A DNA stretch of 64,000 bases from Edaphochlamys debaryana (GCA_016858145.1 JAEHOE010000204.1:1-64000); one strand, 5' to 3'. Counted from the first letter of the stretch, positions 52,201 through 62,190 are shown. A program made the numbers and translations. Notes: a model not told the origin generated them from the sequence alone.

Positions 52201-53739
52201 CTTCCGCCTGTGGTTGGCGGCTTCGGCCTCCTACCGCTGCGTGAGCACGTTCAGGCCCGGCATGCTTGCCTGGCCTCACGCTTTATCCAAGGCGCGCTGG
52301 GCTTCTTGCCTAGTGTGCCCACCTGGGTGGCGGTGGCGATGGCGCAACTTCGTCGTCTCCATCCGGCCGCCCACCCCCTCGCCCTCCTCACTGCAGCCGC
52401 TGGCGGGCGCCTCTTCGGATGCCCCATCCCCAGCGACTGCCCCGCCCTCAAACGTCTTGTCTCTGCCTTCACTCCTCTTCCGCCGCCGGCTGTGCTTGCG
52501 TGGGACTTGCTAGCAGCGGGGCCATGGTGCTACCACGCTCCGCTGTGGGGCAATCCCGCGCTTGATGCTGGCGGCGAGCCTCTACATGTGGCTTTCCCCG
52601 ACCTCTTCGACGTGCCTTCGCTTCGTTGCGTGGGCATGGCGGTTGCGGTGGTGGATGCCTTCCGTCGCTTCAACCGTCAATGGGAGCGGCGGCCTGGCGG
52701 GCGCCCGTCGCCGCGCTGGGCTCGCCGTTGCCTGCCCCTGTACCGCTCTGACGTCGTTCTTGGTGTGCTCGGCGTCTCGGAATGGTTCACACTACCGTCC
52801 GAGCTCCACTGCGGAGTTCGGGCCGCTGGCCTCTTTGCAGCACTGCTGCAGCGTATCCCCCCAGCTTGGGTGGAGGCTGCACGTGCTGCACGGCTGGCGC
52901 CTGGTGGGCCGGCCGCGGCCCCGCCGCTGCTGGCTGCCTGTCGCATCATCGCCCCTGCCGTGGGCTGGACGCTGCCGCCGGGTGCTCCCTGCCGCGTGAT
53001 CCAGCTCACGGTTCGGGTCGCTACTCAGCTCCAACTCTCCGCGTCGGTGGAATCGCTGGCGCGGCGCCATCGGGCCTTCGTTGCGGAGGCCCTGTCCCTT
53101 CCCGCTGCGCCGCCTGAATCACTGTCTGCGTTCGCCGCAGCTCTGCGGCGGCTTTGGGCGGTGCGGTGGGAGCCGGAACACAAAGAACCGCTCTGGCGTC
53201 TGGCTCTTAATGGGTTTGCGGGATTGGGGATGCATGCAGCTGATATTGCTCGGGGAGTAGGCCCTGCGATGTGCCCATGTGGTGTGTGGATGGATGAAGG
53301 GGATCGGGCGCACCACTTCTGGTCTTGCTGTGTCGCTGGTGCTCTTCGTGAGGCCCTTGAAGAAGAACTGTACAGATGGACTCCTAGCTATGCCCTCGGC
53401 AAGCAGCATTTGTGGCTCGTGACTCCGCCTGTGGGCGTGTCTGGTGTGACTTGGGATGTGGTCTGCCTAGCTGCGGTGGCTGCTCTGGAGCGGGGACGTC
53501 AGTGGCTCTATGCCGCCCGCCCGGAGACAGGTGCCCCGCTTGGGCGCGCCACCCTTTCTCGACTTGGTTTGCAAGTGGTTGCGGAATTTTGGGCTCGTGT
53601 TCGCTCCTTTGCGGAAGACTGTGGTCAAGGTTTCAGTAAGAAGTGGAGAGACGTTCCGCCCGAGCACCCTTTCCTGGGCGGCGTCGCCGGGAAGCCGCGG
53701 TTCAACCCCCCTGCGGATGTCGAGCCGCCTTCCCCCTGA
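49276..53739 (+). CDS. Family A ORF2: endonuclease / reverse transcriptase / zinc finger, ~1487 aa
   Basis: The endonuclease motifs are VGSHNVRG (49315), VVCLQETHV, LAADFNWVPD (near 49810), SRVDRVLLS and SDHRLV. The RT motifs are NYRPITLLDTDYRTLARV, FYKAYDTVDR, GVRQGCPLAPLLY and SQYADDCT (YADD near 51484), followed by GQRLNVDKTE. A long Ala/Pro linker (51650-51870) separates the RT from the C-terminal region, which carries CPCGVWMDEGDRAHHFWSC near 53270. A2 has RRIAENVLL where A1 and B copies have RRIADNVLL. No ATG occurs in the ORF2 frame between its opening at 48952 and the endonuclease, so ORF2 must be made by -1 frameshifting, reinitiation or non-AUG start. The coordinates given begin just after the ORF1 stop. 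Confidence 0.9.
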   Translation, partial: GRGARRSESALLRVGSHNVRGLVTRSGHGADARVPALLKCWERNRLDVVCLQETHVLAGEENAAALKLRTASAALRLRGWTPFWSAAVTLDSGRPSGGVAILVRTALLERQLVTYPSGQAAPAASPDGRLLTLPLCWGGHSFVVASAYLPACDPAGQREFAASRLAPLCAAGRPPLVLAADFNWVPDVQLDSVAGAGRSSDPPTARQFAAACPGLVDSFRHLHPQLRSFSYVAPNGGSRVDRVLLSPGLAPALREAAIREAAVSDHRLVLAGLAPVADSRLGPGLRRVRVSFCDFADLRDSLSAWLEAAIAEAPAGDRELLEWWPGFKRRLAAHAGRLNREAYVRRVAAGADEEAAQAAFDSALAAAAAGDQTAARDAMVARSASAAAALRAAARPAGAARRAWLRSGERPCPAVTSLVRPPTSRCPILALRRPNGTLVTSPTAVPQVAADFWASVCTPGPAAPSARHAVLTALREMGSRCPASAVEALGQPTVTAEEVCKALAASPPGKAAGADGIPTELYKEFSTQFAPLLARVFTAVGTQQAAPAGFLDGVISSFYKAGDRTLPSNYRPITLLDTDYRTLARVLMLRLRPVFALVIGPEQTAFLAGRRIAENVLLLQLLPELLRSAGQAGAAVFLDFYKAYDTVDRSFLFDCLEALGVGSGFLAWVRCLHTGTRASALVNGHLSNPVSISAGVRQGCPLAPLLYLAVAQALSCWLRRCRVGLVAAGVPVLASQYADDCTPLLDGPHCAPAFLQAMEVFRQASGQRLNVDKTELMPLGPAAAAPVLERVASSEAGTAASGAPAPAPPVSAAPTTSPPPLGAAASSVALAGASAPAAAADTPHAGAAAAVTLVVAAAAAPAPALRTVSSARTLGVLFWGAPPSTLPVVDFAPVYAVLQRVAHLPLSAFGRAFAASSYALSNVLYHLEFSRLPSASALSTLGSRVAALVDRGLAPDADADTRRTRLPGLPSDCLVLPPVVGGFGLLPLREHVQARHACLASRFIQGALGFLPSVPTWVAVAMAQLRRLHPAAHPLALLTAAAGGRLFGCPIPSDCPALKRLVSAFTPLPPPAVLAWDLLAAGPWCYHAPLWGNPALDAGGEPLHVAFPDLFDVPSLRCVGMAVAVVDAFRRFNRQWERRPGGRPSPRWARRCLPLYRSDVVLGVLGVSEWFTLPSELHCGVRAAGLFAALLQRIPPAWVEAARAARLAPGGPAAAPPLLAACRIIAPAVGWTLPPGAPCRVIQLTVRVATQLQLSASVESLARRHRAFVAEALSLPAAPPESLSAFAAALRRLWAVRWEPEHKEPLWRLALNGFAGLGMHAADIARGVGPAMCPCGVWMDEGDRAHHFWSCCVAGALREALEEELYRWTPSYALGKQHLWLVTPPVGVSGVTWDVVCLAAVAALERGRQWLYAARPETGAPLGRATLSRLGLQVVAEFWARVRSFAEDCGQGFSKKWRDVPPEHPFLGGVAGKPRFNPPADVEPPSP

Positions 53740-54129
53740 CTCGGCGTGGTTGTGGTGCTTGTGATGATCTCATGTAGCTAGCCCTCTCGGGCTGAGACTG
53801 TCGCTGTCTGGGTTGGAGTAGGTGACTGCCTCGGTGTTGGACATTCCCTTAGGGTACGCCTGGGGTCGGGGGACGTTGACTCTCTCCCCCTTGTGCGGGG
53901 CCGGCAGCTTGCTGCCCGCTGGCCGCAACCCTGTAATGCGTCATTCCTAACGAACGATATCGGTCGGTCTTTGCAGTCTTGATATTGACGTGCTCTGCAT
54001 TCATCAAGTGCCCAGATAATAGCGATGACCTCCTTACCGAGACACCTCAATCCCACTCACACACCGCAACCGTCAACCCGCTGACAAGTGCTTCCTCAAT
54101 CTGCAATGCCAAGGCACCCAGCTCTTCTT

Positions 54130-54540
54130 TAGGAAGCGGACTTACATGGGCCCCGCGCCCCCACACGGCGCACACTGGCGGCGGGCACCGTCCTACGCGG
54201 GCCACACCGGGCACCGTACAGCGCCTGCCGCCCCTTCTCACAACAATCACCCGTCCGAAGCGGATGACGAAACATCATCAAGAGGCACAGTGCACACCAC
54301 ATGCCCCGAAGCAGAGGAGCCCAGGAAGACGTGGCTCCCCGAAACCACTTCCCAACCACGTGGCCGTGAGCAGAGCGCCGCAAAGGACCACAGCCGGGAC
54401 ACAAAGTCAGCAATCACGCGGGCCCCCACGCGGCGCACACAGGCGGCGGGCACCGTCCTACGCGGGCCACACCGGGCACCGTACAGCGCCTGCCGCCCTT
54501 TCTCCATCGCAGCAACGGCGGCCAGGCACACAACAAGTCA
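54130..54540 (-). mobile_element. Two truncated LINE fragments of family D, minus strand
   Basis: Read on the minus strand, 54540-54247 encodes the end of an ORF2 (VCLAAVAAMEKGRQALYGA, RRVGARVIADFVSRLWSFA, ending SSASDG and TGA). It is immediately followed by a second copy starting GAGAAGGGGCGGCAGG (54240) that jumps from coding sequence into the 3' end GTAAGTCCGCTTCCTAA at ~54131. Direction is opposite to the rest of the block. The family is related to B (same C-terminal domain) and shares its tail with element G. Confidence 0.82.
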
Positions 54541-55424
54541 AGGCGTGGCCTTGAGGGGGGCCGTAGCTCACGGGGCTTTACAAGCATAGGGCTTAACATG
54601 ATGTGCAATTGGTGTGCAACACTGCATTGCACACCAGTGTGGCCCGTAATGGAGACAAGGGGGGGGGGGGGAGGGTAAAAACACACCATGCATGCAGAGG
54701 GCGGACATGCAGGCGGGGTGAGGGGGTGAGAGGGCGGGGGGCACAATGGGCACGCGACATACACACGCACGCGCGCTTGCATAAACTGGACGTGTGGAGA
54801 CATAGGGGGGCAAAGCCTCCCATACTTTACAAGTCAAGGCATGGCTCACGGCGGCTTAAACAGAGGGCTTTACAAGGTGTGACAGGGGTAAGGCCACACA
54901 CACACTGACTGTACTTAAGTCCAAGCTGGCCGCCACGGACCCCGGTAAGAGAGAGTGGAGGGTGTGCGAGCCATCACTCAGCCGTGATGAGGCCTCCGTG
55001 ACGTCTTACGTTCCCAGCCTTGGCGGCGAAGCAGCCTCTAGCGCAGCCGAAGCCGCATTCGTGCGTTGCCATCCCGATGCGGGGGCGGTGAGGCGTGCGC
55101 CGCCGCCGACGGGGGGAGAGAGCGGCAGCGAGGGTGAGGCGGGGGTTGGAGGTGGGGGCGGCCGAAGGGCGATCCTGCTGAACGCATATCTGCATAGTCC
55201 TAGCTTTCTTACACCTTTTCTGATACAGACCTTGCCTCTCTTCTCTCTACTGAGCTTACTTTCAAAGTATTGGGCGCATGGACGCTCCTCGCTTACCGTC
55301 TTCTCTTGCCGTGTCCGCACTTTCATCACTATAGCGTTGAAGTACGCTGCAAGGGACACTGGGGGGCTGCTGCGTCGCCCCCGCGCGGAAGCGGGCCATG
55401 CTCCACAACGCGGCAGCCGCGTGA
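54541..55424. other. Spacer between LINE block and FAS1 gene; short duplication
   Basis: ACAAGTCAAGGC(G/A)TGGC and GGGCTTTAC occur at 54532-54580 and again at 54829-54876, a diverged local direct repeat. A poly-G tract lies at 54660-54671. No gene was seen. The promoter and 5' UTR of the FAS1 gene should lie in the last few hundred bases; no clear element was identified. Confidence 0.4.
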
Positions 55425-58023
55425 ATGACACCAGGCACAACTTTTCTGCGCATCAAATTGGTGCTATGCTTGGTTGCTGTAGTGCAAGGTGCGCGGGAAG
55501 GCCATAGGCCAGACAAAAACTCCGCCCGACGGTGTTCCGCATCAAGCCCTGAGCCTGCTGCTACACGAAAAGACACGAAAACTACAAGAAGCACGAAAAC
55601 CGGCGACCCTATCATAGCTGCGGGGCTCCTGAATGCGGAGCGGAAAAGCGCAGTGAAGTCTGCGACGAGCTGTGGCAGCTCTGGATCTTCGAAAGGTTGC
55701 TAGGTTATGGGGCAACCTTGACGCGGGGCAACGCGACGCAGGACCCAGCCATGCCGCTGCTTCCTCCCCGTTTCGCCTGTGCAGGCGGAACTGTAACGAC
55801 GGTCCCAGTGCCGCCACCATGCTCGGCAGTCGGCGCGGTGGCGACGCTGCAGGAGCTGGCGAGCGCTTGCCCCGACCTGTCCACCTTCAGTCGAATCCTG
55901 GACGCCGCGGGGAACTATGGAAAGGTCTTCCTGGAATGCGGAAAGCAGTGTAGCCAGCTGGGCCAGCTGGAGCGGACAGTGTTCGTGCCTGTCAACGTGG
56001 TGGGTGTCTCGGGGGGGGCAGAAGGCTGCCTGGTGCGTGCCATGGTTGCCGTCGGTGTCGACGTGGACATAGCGCGGATGGGGGTAGAGAGCAGCGTGGG
56101 CACTCCCGCACACTGGCCGGGGCCCTCAGTGGTGCAACACGTACCGATTGGAGGCAGCGGGAGGGGAAGGCCCAAAATTTCCGGGCGTTACCGCACCCCC
56201 GCCGCAGGCCTGGAACCGCTACTTTGCAGCCACCGGCACCACGCTAGAGGACCTCCTATCCAAGCGCTCTCGCAAGGCGCTGACGTCCATGGTCAAGTAC
56301 CACGTGCTCCCGCATGTGGTTCCGGCGGCGGCGGTGCAGGCATTGGCACCGCCGCCCACCGTTGCGGGCCTGGTGTCTGATATCGATGGAATCAGTGGAG
56401 TGGGACGGAGGGCGCTGCGCGGCAGAAAGGCTGCGAACGGGACTCTGCCCCCATCGCCGGCGCCCCCGCCGCGGTCCCAGCTGGTGGAGGAGACGCTGCA
56501 GGGAGCGGTGCTGAAGCTGGAACGGTGAGCTACGGCGTAGGAAGAGAGCTGGGCGCCATAGAGGAAGCAGTGACGGACAGAGCCCTCAGTGCTGGGATCC
56601 GACCTGGGGCAACGGCGTTGCGGGTGTCGTCTGAAATCCTTCGCTGCTTGCTCGGACCCGTCTCGCCCCTCAGGCGGGCTTCCAACCTGACGGGCTTCCG
56701 CGTGCGGGGCCTAAACAACGATGCGCTGGCGCTGCGGACAGACATAAGCTTTGGCAAGGTGGGCAAGGTGCGGGGTCTGCAGACCGTCGTCCCGCTTACC
56801 AGCATTATACAAAGCTAGGACCAGGCAGTATGGCTGCCCTCCTGAGCCCCGCACCTGCCCCCCGCTGCACAGCCCGTGGTCCACCTGCTGAGCGAGGTGC
56901 TGCTGCTGGAGCCGCTGCAGCCGCACCCGCCCGCGCCACCGGCACGACCCTCGCCGCCGCCGCCCTCGCCGCCACCGCCCGCACCTCCCTCTCCTACGTC
57001 GGGTGGGGGGACCCAGCCGGCACCCCCTCCAGCCCCCGGCCGCTGGGCCGGCCCTTCCCCCTGGGCGGTTCCACGGTGTTCAACCTGACCTGGGGCCGGG
57101 ACGTGGACATGGACCTCATCGTGGTCACCTCGCTGCCCGAGGGGGGGACCATGACCATGTTCTATGGCTACCCGGTGGGTGAGGGAGAGGGCCCTGAGTC
57201 GTGCGGACGCGGTGCGATAAGCACGGAAGTTTTAGGCCGTTTGCGTTTGCCTTCACTACGCCCGTCGTTCTCCTGCCACCCCCCAGGGCCCAGAGGCGCT
57301 CATCGGCGGTGGCGTACTGAGCCCCGGCAGCGGCAGCCCTGTCTCTGGGCCCATGACGGGGTTCTACAGCCGCACGGCGGGTTCCTGGGAGGCGCTGAAG
57401 TGGGTGCCAGGGCTTAAGCCCATAACGGTGAGCACAAGGAGTATAAGGGTTGTAGCGAAGGCGGGCTTCAGGTAGGGAAATTCCGACGTCACGGTGCTTC
57501 CCCCTGCCCAGTGCCCCCTACTGAGGGCACTGCGGCGTCAGGCAACAACCCATGTTGTATATGCTCCCACCCACCCGCCCTCCAGGCCACCTACACGGTG
57601 TGCTCCTTCTTCTACAACCTCGAGTGGGCCCCCGGCACCCTGGTGGACGGGGACCACCCGGTGGTGCCCACCCTCTCGGTCACCACGGACAGCGGGGGCA
57701 CGCTGGTGGGCTCCGTGTCCAGACCGCTCACGCAGCCGGGGCAGTTTACGTTCACGCTGGTGCCGCGCAACTGCGTGCCGGGCTGCCCCTGGTACCTAGC
57801 GCAGGTAGGGTAGGGAGGCTGAGGGCACGAGAGGCCTCTTTTGAAGACTGCGCTGACCGCGCCTTATCAACGTTGTCCCATCCCTCTTGTCTTATCAGTC
57901 TGCAGTATTGTCCAGCACACCAAGCTTGCCCTAACCTGTTTATCCTCCCGCCTGCACTTGCCTCACCAGGTTTGCGTGGACGCAAGCAGGGTTCGGGTGG
58001 TGACAGGAGATGAGCGCTGCTGA
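55425..58023 (+). CDS. Secreted fasciclin (FAS1)-domain protein, eight exons
   Basis: The exons join in phase: 55425-55488, 55785-55999, 56208-56524, 56674-56758, 56873-57174, 57287-57427, 57586-57804 and 57970-58023 (TGA). Exon 1 encodes a signal peptide (MTPGTTFLRIKLVLCLVAVV). Exons 2-5 encode a FAS1 domain: TLQELASACPDLSTFSRIL, TVFVPVN, AWNRYFAA, MVKYHVLP and, closing it, PVVHLLSEVLLLEP. A proline/serine linker follows, then a cysteine-containing domain I do not recognise (VFNLTWGRDVDMDLIVV; YTVCSFFYNLEWAPG). FAS1 proteins are extracellular or wall-linked adhesion proteins. Exon 5 changes frame between ~57000 and 57080, around a GGGTGGGGGGACC run, so one base is probably missing there (a sequence error or a real lesion). 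Expected length is ~465 aa. Splice sites are by-eye calls. Confidence 0.75.
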
Positions 58024-58280
58024 GGAATGTCTGCAGCGCCCGCAGGGTGGTTGAACCCTGCGGCAGGTATGGGATCTCTATGACCAGTGCTGAAATGCAC
58101 GGAACGTTGTGTATGCGGAATGCTCAAAGACCCATTCATCGCCCAGGTTGATGGATTGATGGGTTGCAGATGGGTGGACTGCCGGGGCAGGGCGAAGAAA
58201 GGTATTTTGAGGATAGGTAATTGTATGGAACGTGTGAGTCGCCGGCCGAGAGGCGCAGAGCGCAGGGCGCGCAGGTTGAC

Positions 58281-60796
58281 CGCCCTCACGCAGTTGACAT
58301 GGGCATAGCTTAGACTGTCCCAGCGTCAGCGAGGGCTTTCGTGAGCCGGAGCGACTCGCGGACCAGCAGCCCCGAGCATGCCCAGCGAGCTGGGCGCACG
58401 CCAGGACGCGATCACGCCCCAGCCCACGCCGATTTGATCACACATAATGAGGGAGCTCTAAAGCAGCGAGTTTGGCTGCGTAATGCGAATGCGGACTGGT
58501 GGCCCGAAATCCGGGCACAGAGCCGGCTCCGATTCGGCACGCCAGGTCCGGCCCCTGCGCGTCCCAACAGCCCGCCCCCGCCGCCCTCTAGCCTTGGATA
58601 GTACTCAGGAGCCCTACAGCAGCGAGATAGGCAGCAAAACTCGAACGCGACTGGCGGCCCGAAATCCGGGCACAGAGCTGGCTCCGGTTCGGCACGCCAG
58701 CTCCGGCCCCTATGCGCGCCGACAGCCTCTAGCTTCCCAGCAGTTGCACTGTAATGTTCACCCTTCTATGCTTCCTAATTTATTGTGCTGGTTTTATGTG
58801 TCAGGGCTGGGTTTCGGGGCTGCCGGGGTGCCCTGCGCGAGGCGCGCGGCACCCCAGCAGCCCCGCCAGCAACGCTAGGGGTGCGTTGATGTTTCTTTAC
58901 TCGATGTTTCTTTACATTCTCCTGAGTAAATGCTGCGTTGCTCTCTGCTGCCGTTCCTGGCAGTACTGCTTTCCTGCTTGCACTGCCTTGCGCCACCTGC
59001 TGCCTGCCTACCAGTATGCTGCCATGCTGCCTCCATGCGGTCCATCCCTTGCGGGCCCCTGCGTGCGTTGCATGGCTCTCAGCCCTCTTTCCCGGCATTT
59101 TTCTCCGACCGGACTGTCACAGCTCCGAGCCCGGTGTTCGGGCCAGTTCATAGTGGGCTGCACCTCCGACCTGAACCACGCAGCCAAACTTACCGAGAAA
59201 ACCGAGCAGCACCGCCACCTGGCGCAGCTCTTGACCGCCGCAGGCTGGCAGGTTGTGTATGACCGGTCAACCGTTGTGACCTTGGGTTTCGCGGGCACGC
59301 TGTGCCGAGAGGCACGCGGCCTCCTACAAAACCTCGGGGCCCTGCGAGCCGGGCAAGTCTGCACGCAGCTCCACCAGGTCGCGGTGGAATACATGGATTA
59401 CATCTCAACAATGCGGAGGCGGCGCGAGAAACACCCGAATCGAGGGGGTGTGGGCTAGCCCGCACCCACCACCCCCGCCTCGGCGGGTGGTGGTGGGTGT
59501 GGAGGGGCTTGCCCCTTACACACACTCGCCCCCTTAATACACGCCCCCTGTCGGGGGCGTCCCATTATTATTATTATTATTCGGGCCAGTTCATACCTCG
59601 CGGCGTGCGAGCATAAAAGTCGGCAATTGCAATTGCTGGCCGGGGCACAACAGCAGGCAGTCCCTGCGTTGCGTGAGGTTTGTAGTGCTATTCCTCATTT
59701 CTCCTTTGAGCGGAACACGAAGGCGAAAGCAGGCTTGACCACTTCGCGAGCGAGTCTGCTGTATCGCGGCGGCGGAGCGAGCAAGTCTGTAGGGTCGGCA
59801 CCGGCCCGCAATCCCCCGCTTTCAGTAATGCTCATTTATGCTGAGTCTGACGCTACTGCGCAAGCAACGGGGGGGAGGGGGGAGCCGCCAAGCTGTTTAA
59901 AGGATGGGCGGGCCGCTTTGTGGCATACATGCATCCTGCTGCTGCCGCCTGTTGCTGGTGATAGTGCTTCGACAGCGCGTGCACAGCAGCCCATACTGGG
60001 CCAGAACCACTGCGGGGATGGTCAAGCAGTTCGCGCCAGGCGTACGCTCGAAAAAGCCCCGCCTCATGCTAACATCATTCCGCCCGCGGTAATGCAAGTT
60101 TATTATTAGCAACACCAGCTTTGGGGCAAAGACCTTGCCGTCTCTAGCTACCAGCTACCCTCAAGCAAGCCCGCACACTGCCGCTGCACGCCGCGTTGCC
60201 GCCGGCGACATACAGCCGAACTCAGTTGTGCTAAGAATGATAGCACGGGGCTCTTCCGCGACCTTCCTGTACATTATATCGACTTTGGTGCTTTGCACCG
60301 CAGCGTCGCGCCTTGGCGGCAGCAGCAGATATCTGGCTCATCAACCCCAAATGCCTTGTCTTTCGCCCTCCCTTAACAAGGGCGATGTTCACGTCATCAT
60401 TGGGGGACATCGGCCAAGCTGCCGCTACAGTGAGTGAGGGACGTTGGGGCGGGGCTTAAATCAACGCTTGCGTTGCTCATTGAGTCGCTCGCGCGCTCAT
60501 AAATTCGTCAGCCGCGCGAGCAGCAGCGGCTCCCGGGTTTCTCGCGGACTGATAAAGTACCAGTCCAGGTTGGCAGTCTCTCCACATGGTCGAGACGCAT
60601 GTGCGTCCCGCCCCATCGTCCCCACTCTAGCTGGCTGCGCGTTTGTCGCGTTCACACGGATCGTGGATGGCTATGCATGCGGCAGCATGCTGCCGCATGA
60701 TTGCAGCCTGCGCAGGCTGCAATCATGAGTGAAAGGGTAGGCATATTGCGGTGCATGCACCCTGGTTAGTCTTCGCCTCGCGATGACACAGGCCGC
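58281..60796. repeat. Dispersed repeat R1, copy 2 (with a LINE insertion)
   Basis: Direct-orientation copy of 7307-9382, nearly identical apart from a 427-bp insertion plus a 16-bp target duplication at 59153-59595, a CAATTG duplication near 59630, and a few small indels. Homology ends at GGCCGC (60796). The twin palindromes recur at 60676-60726. The start lies ~260 bp after the FAS1 stop codon, so R1 abuts that gene's 3' side. Confidence 0.92.
59153..59579 (+). mobile_element. 5'-truncated L1-type LINE with (ATT)n tail and 16-bp TSD
   Basis: The target duplication TTCGGGCCAGTTCATA lies at 59137-59152 and 59580-59595; the empty site is preserved in R1 copy 1 near 8165. The insert encodes the last ~100 residues of an ORF2 (LNHAAKLTEKTEQHRHLAQL, AAGWQV; stop at 59458), resembling the C-terminal region of other algal L1 proteins. 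It then has a 3' UTR with a strong hairpin (CACCACCCCCGCCTCGGCGG, ~59467-59500), a second hairpin CGCCCCCTGTCGGGGGCG, and an ATT-repeat tail. This family is different from A-G, which have no such tail. Confidence 0.88.
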
Positions 60797-62190
60797 TGTA
60801 CAACGCAGGAAAGCAGGGCCACACTTAATGAGTACCCACAATTTTTTTTTTTGTGGCCCAGTCGTGTGGATTGCTGCCCTAGGATCGTTCTGCACGCCCG
60901 GTGGTGCCCAGGATCAAGCGTGTGAAGACGCTGACTCTGGTCTCGCCTCAGGGAGCGGGCTCGGGATGTCTCAAGCGCGGGTCTCGTGACGCAGGGGTAT
61001 TGCGCACGTCGAAGTGGGACTTAGGCTTGGGAAGTGATGCAGCGGAAGCGTATAGCGTGACGGGGTCAAAGGGGTGTGAGCTGACGGAAGGGGGGGGGAT
61101 GGAGCAGCGGCGCGGGGCTGCTGCGGTGAAGACCTGGCTGGGCTGAGTGCCCGCAGGGTTTAGCGTGTGATCGGGTAGGAAGCCAATGCGCTCGCCTCCG
61201 CTCGCGCACTGATGCAGGCGAGGAGCGGGGAGCGTGTCCTGTGGCGCTAGTGCGAGCGCTGAAGGGGACACGAGACAAACACAGCCGGCTGCGGGGCAGG
61301 CAGGCTGAGTGGGGGCAGGGACCAGGGGTCCGTGCCTGACGCCTCTGGGAACAGGGCGCGGGGCTCCAGGTCGGAGACAGAAGTGAGCTCTCAGATTACA
61401 GAGGGCTCGGCAGGATAGCACTTGGCAATAAAGCCGCAGAATAGCGAGTCAGGGCAGGTTTACGCTCCAGACGATCACGATTTTGGATCCGGGGCTTACC
61501 CCATCCGTCACCGGTCACTCCTTATGTACTCCCGGGCAATCGCATAAGGCCCCTTTGAAAGCTTCACGCACTACCGCACAACCACATCAATCAACCCAAA
61601 CCACAATTGCCGTGACCACCCAACACCTCCGAGCGTCAACAACCACACACCCTCTTCCCCCTTGGCCCTCGCCACCCATCTTGCATGGTCCAGATCCACT
61701 TGCAATATTGTACACAGGCCGCAGATGTGCTCCCGACCGCTCAGCCCTCACGACCACACACCCTTATCCCACATACGGTGCCCTTCCACTCGTCCCAGGG
61801 TATCCAGGGCGCCTCGCTCGCCACAAAGACAACTAGTGGTCCAGGGGACCCTTGCTTACTCAGTGGTACACGTGTCATTGCTCCAGGCCACACGCCACAC
61901 ACACCACGCCGCATGTCACGGAATGCCGTAGAAACTTAGAAGTGCACCCCCGACTTGACAATGTGCGTGCCCTGCCATGAGCGCATGCCAATCGCTCGTG
62001 GGCATGCAAGTGCTATGGTACAGCCGCAAAGCGCGCGGCACACGCAGGAGCGTGTCGCGTGGACACCCAATCCTCATGTTCAACCACCCTCGTGCAACAG
62101 CTGTACAACGCTGGGGGTAGTTGCGGGGCTGCACGTCCCGTCAGCTAGAACCCACGCTGCGGTTGCTCGACCGCTGCATCAACCCGCCCC
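60797..62190. other. Spacer without a recognised gene
   Basis: It contains a T10 run at 60843-60852 and otherwise unremarkable GC-rich sequence. No exon chain or element was identified. The 3' end of the minus-strand gene at 62191 lies at its right edge; I did not find a TGTAA close to that stop on the minus strand. Confidence 0.4.

Larger units (their letters stand above)
47863..53951 (+). mobile_element. Family A LINE, full-length undisrupted copy A2
   Basis: It has (ATAGCACC)4 at 47863-47896, the body from ATAGCTATGCGCTGCC, ORF1 at 47927-49273, ORF2 through 53739, and a 3' UTR ending TGTAATGCGTCATTCCTAAC at 53951. All reading frames are open. It differs from A1 by the frame-restoring C, changes in the glycine tract and scattered substitutions. 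Likely capable of supplying proteins if transcribed. Confidence 0.93.

Noticed and set aside
17991..53951. CCTAA junctions as remnants of telomere repeats (CCCTAAAA)
   Set aside because: Only single CCTAAC/T units occur, with element-specific sequence upstream; no tandem telomeric motif is present.
53955..54056. Minus-strand stretch KEVIAIIWALDECR resembling an LTR-retrotransposon RNase H
   Set aside because: Only ~25 residues match loosely and no flanking Gypsy/Copia domain was found.
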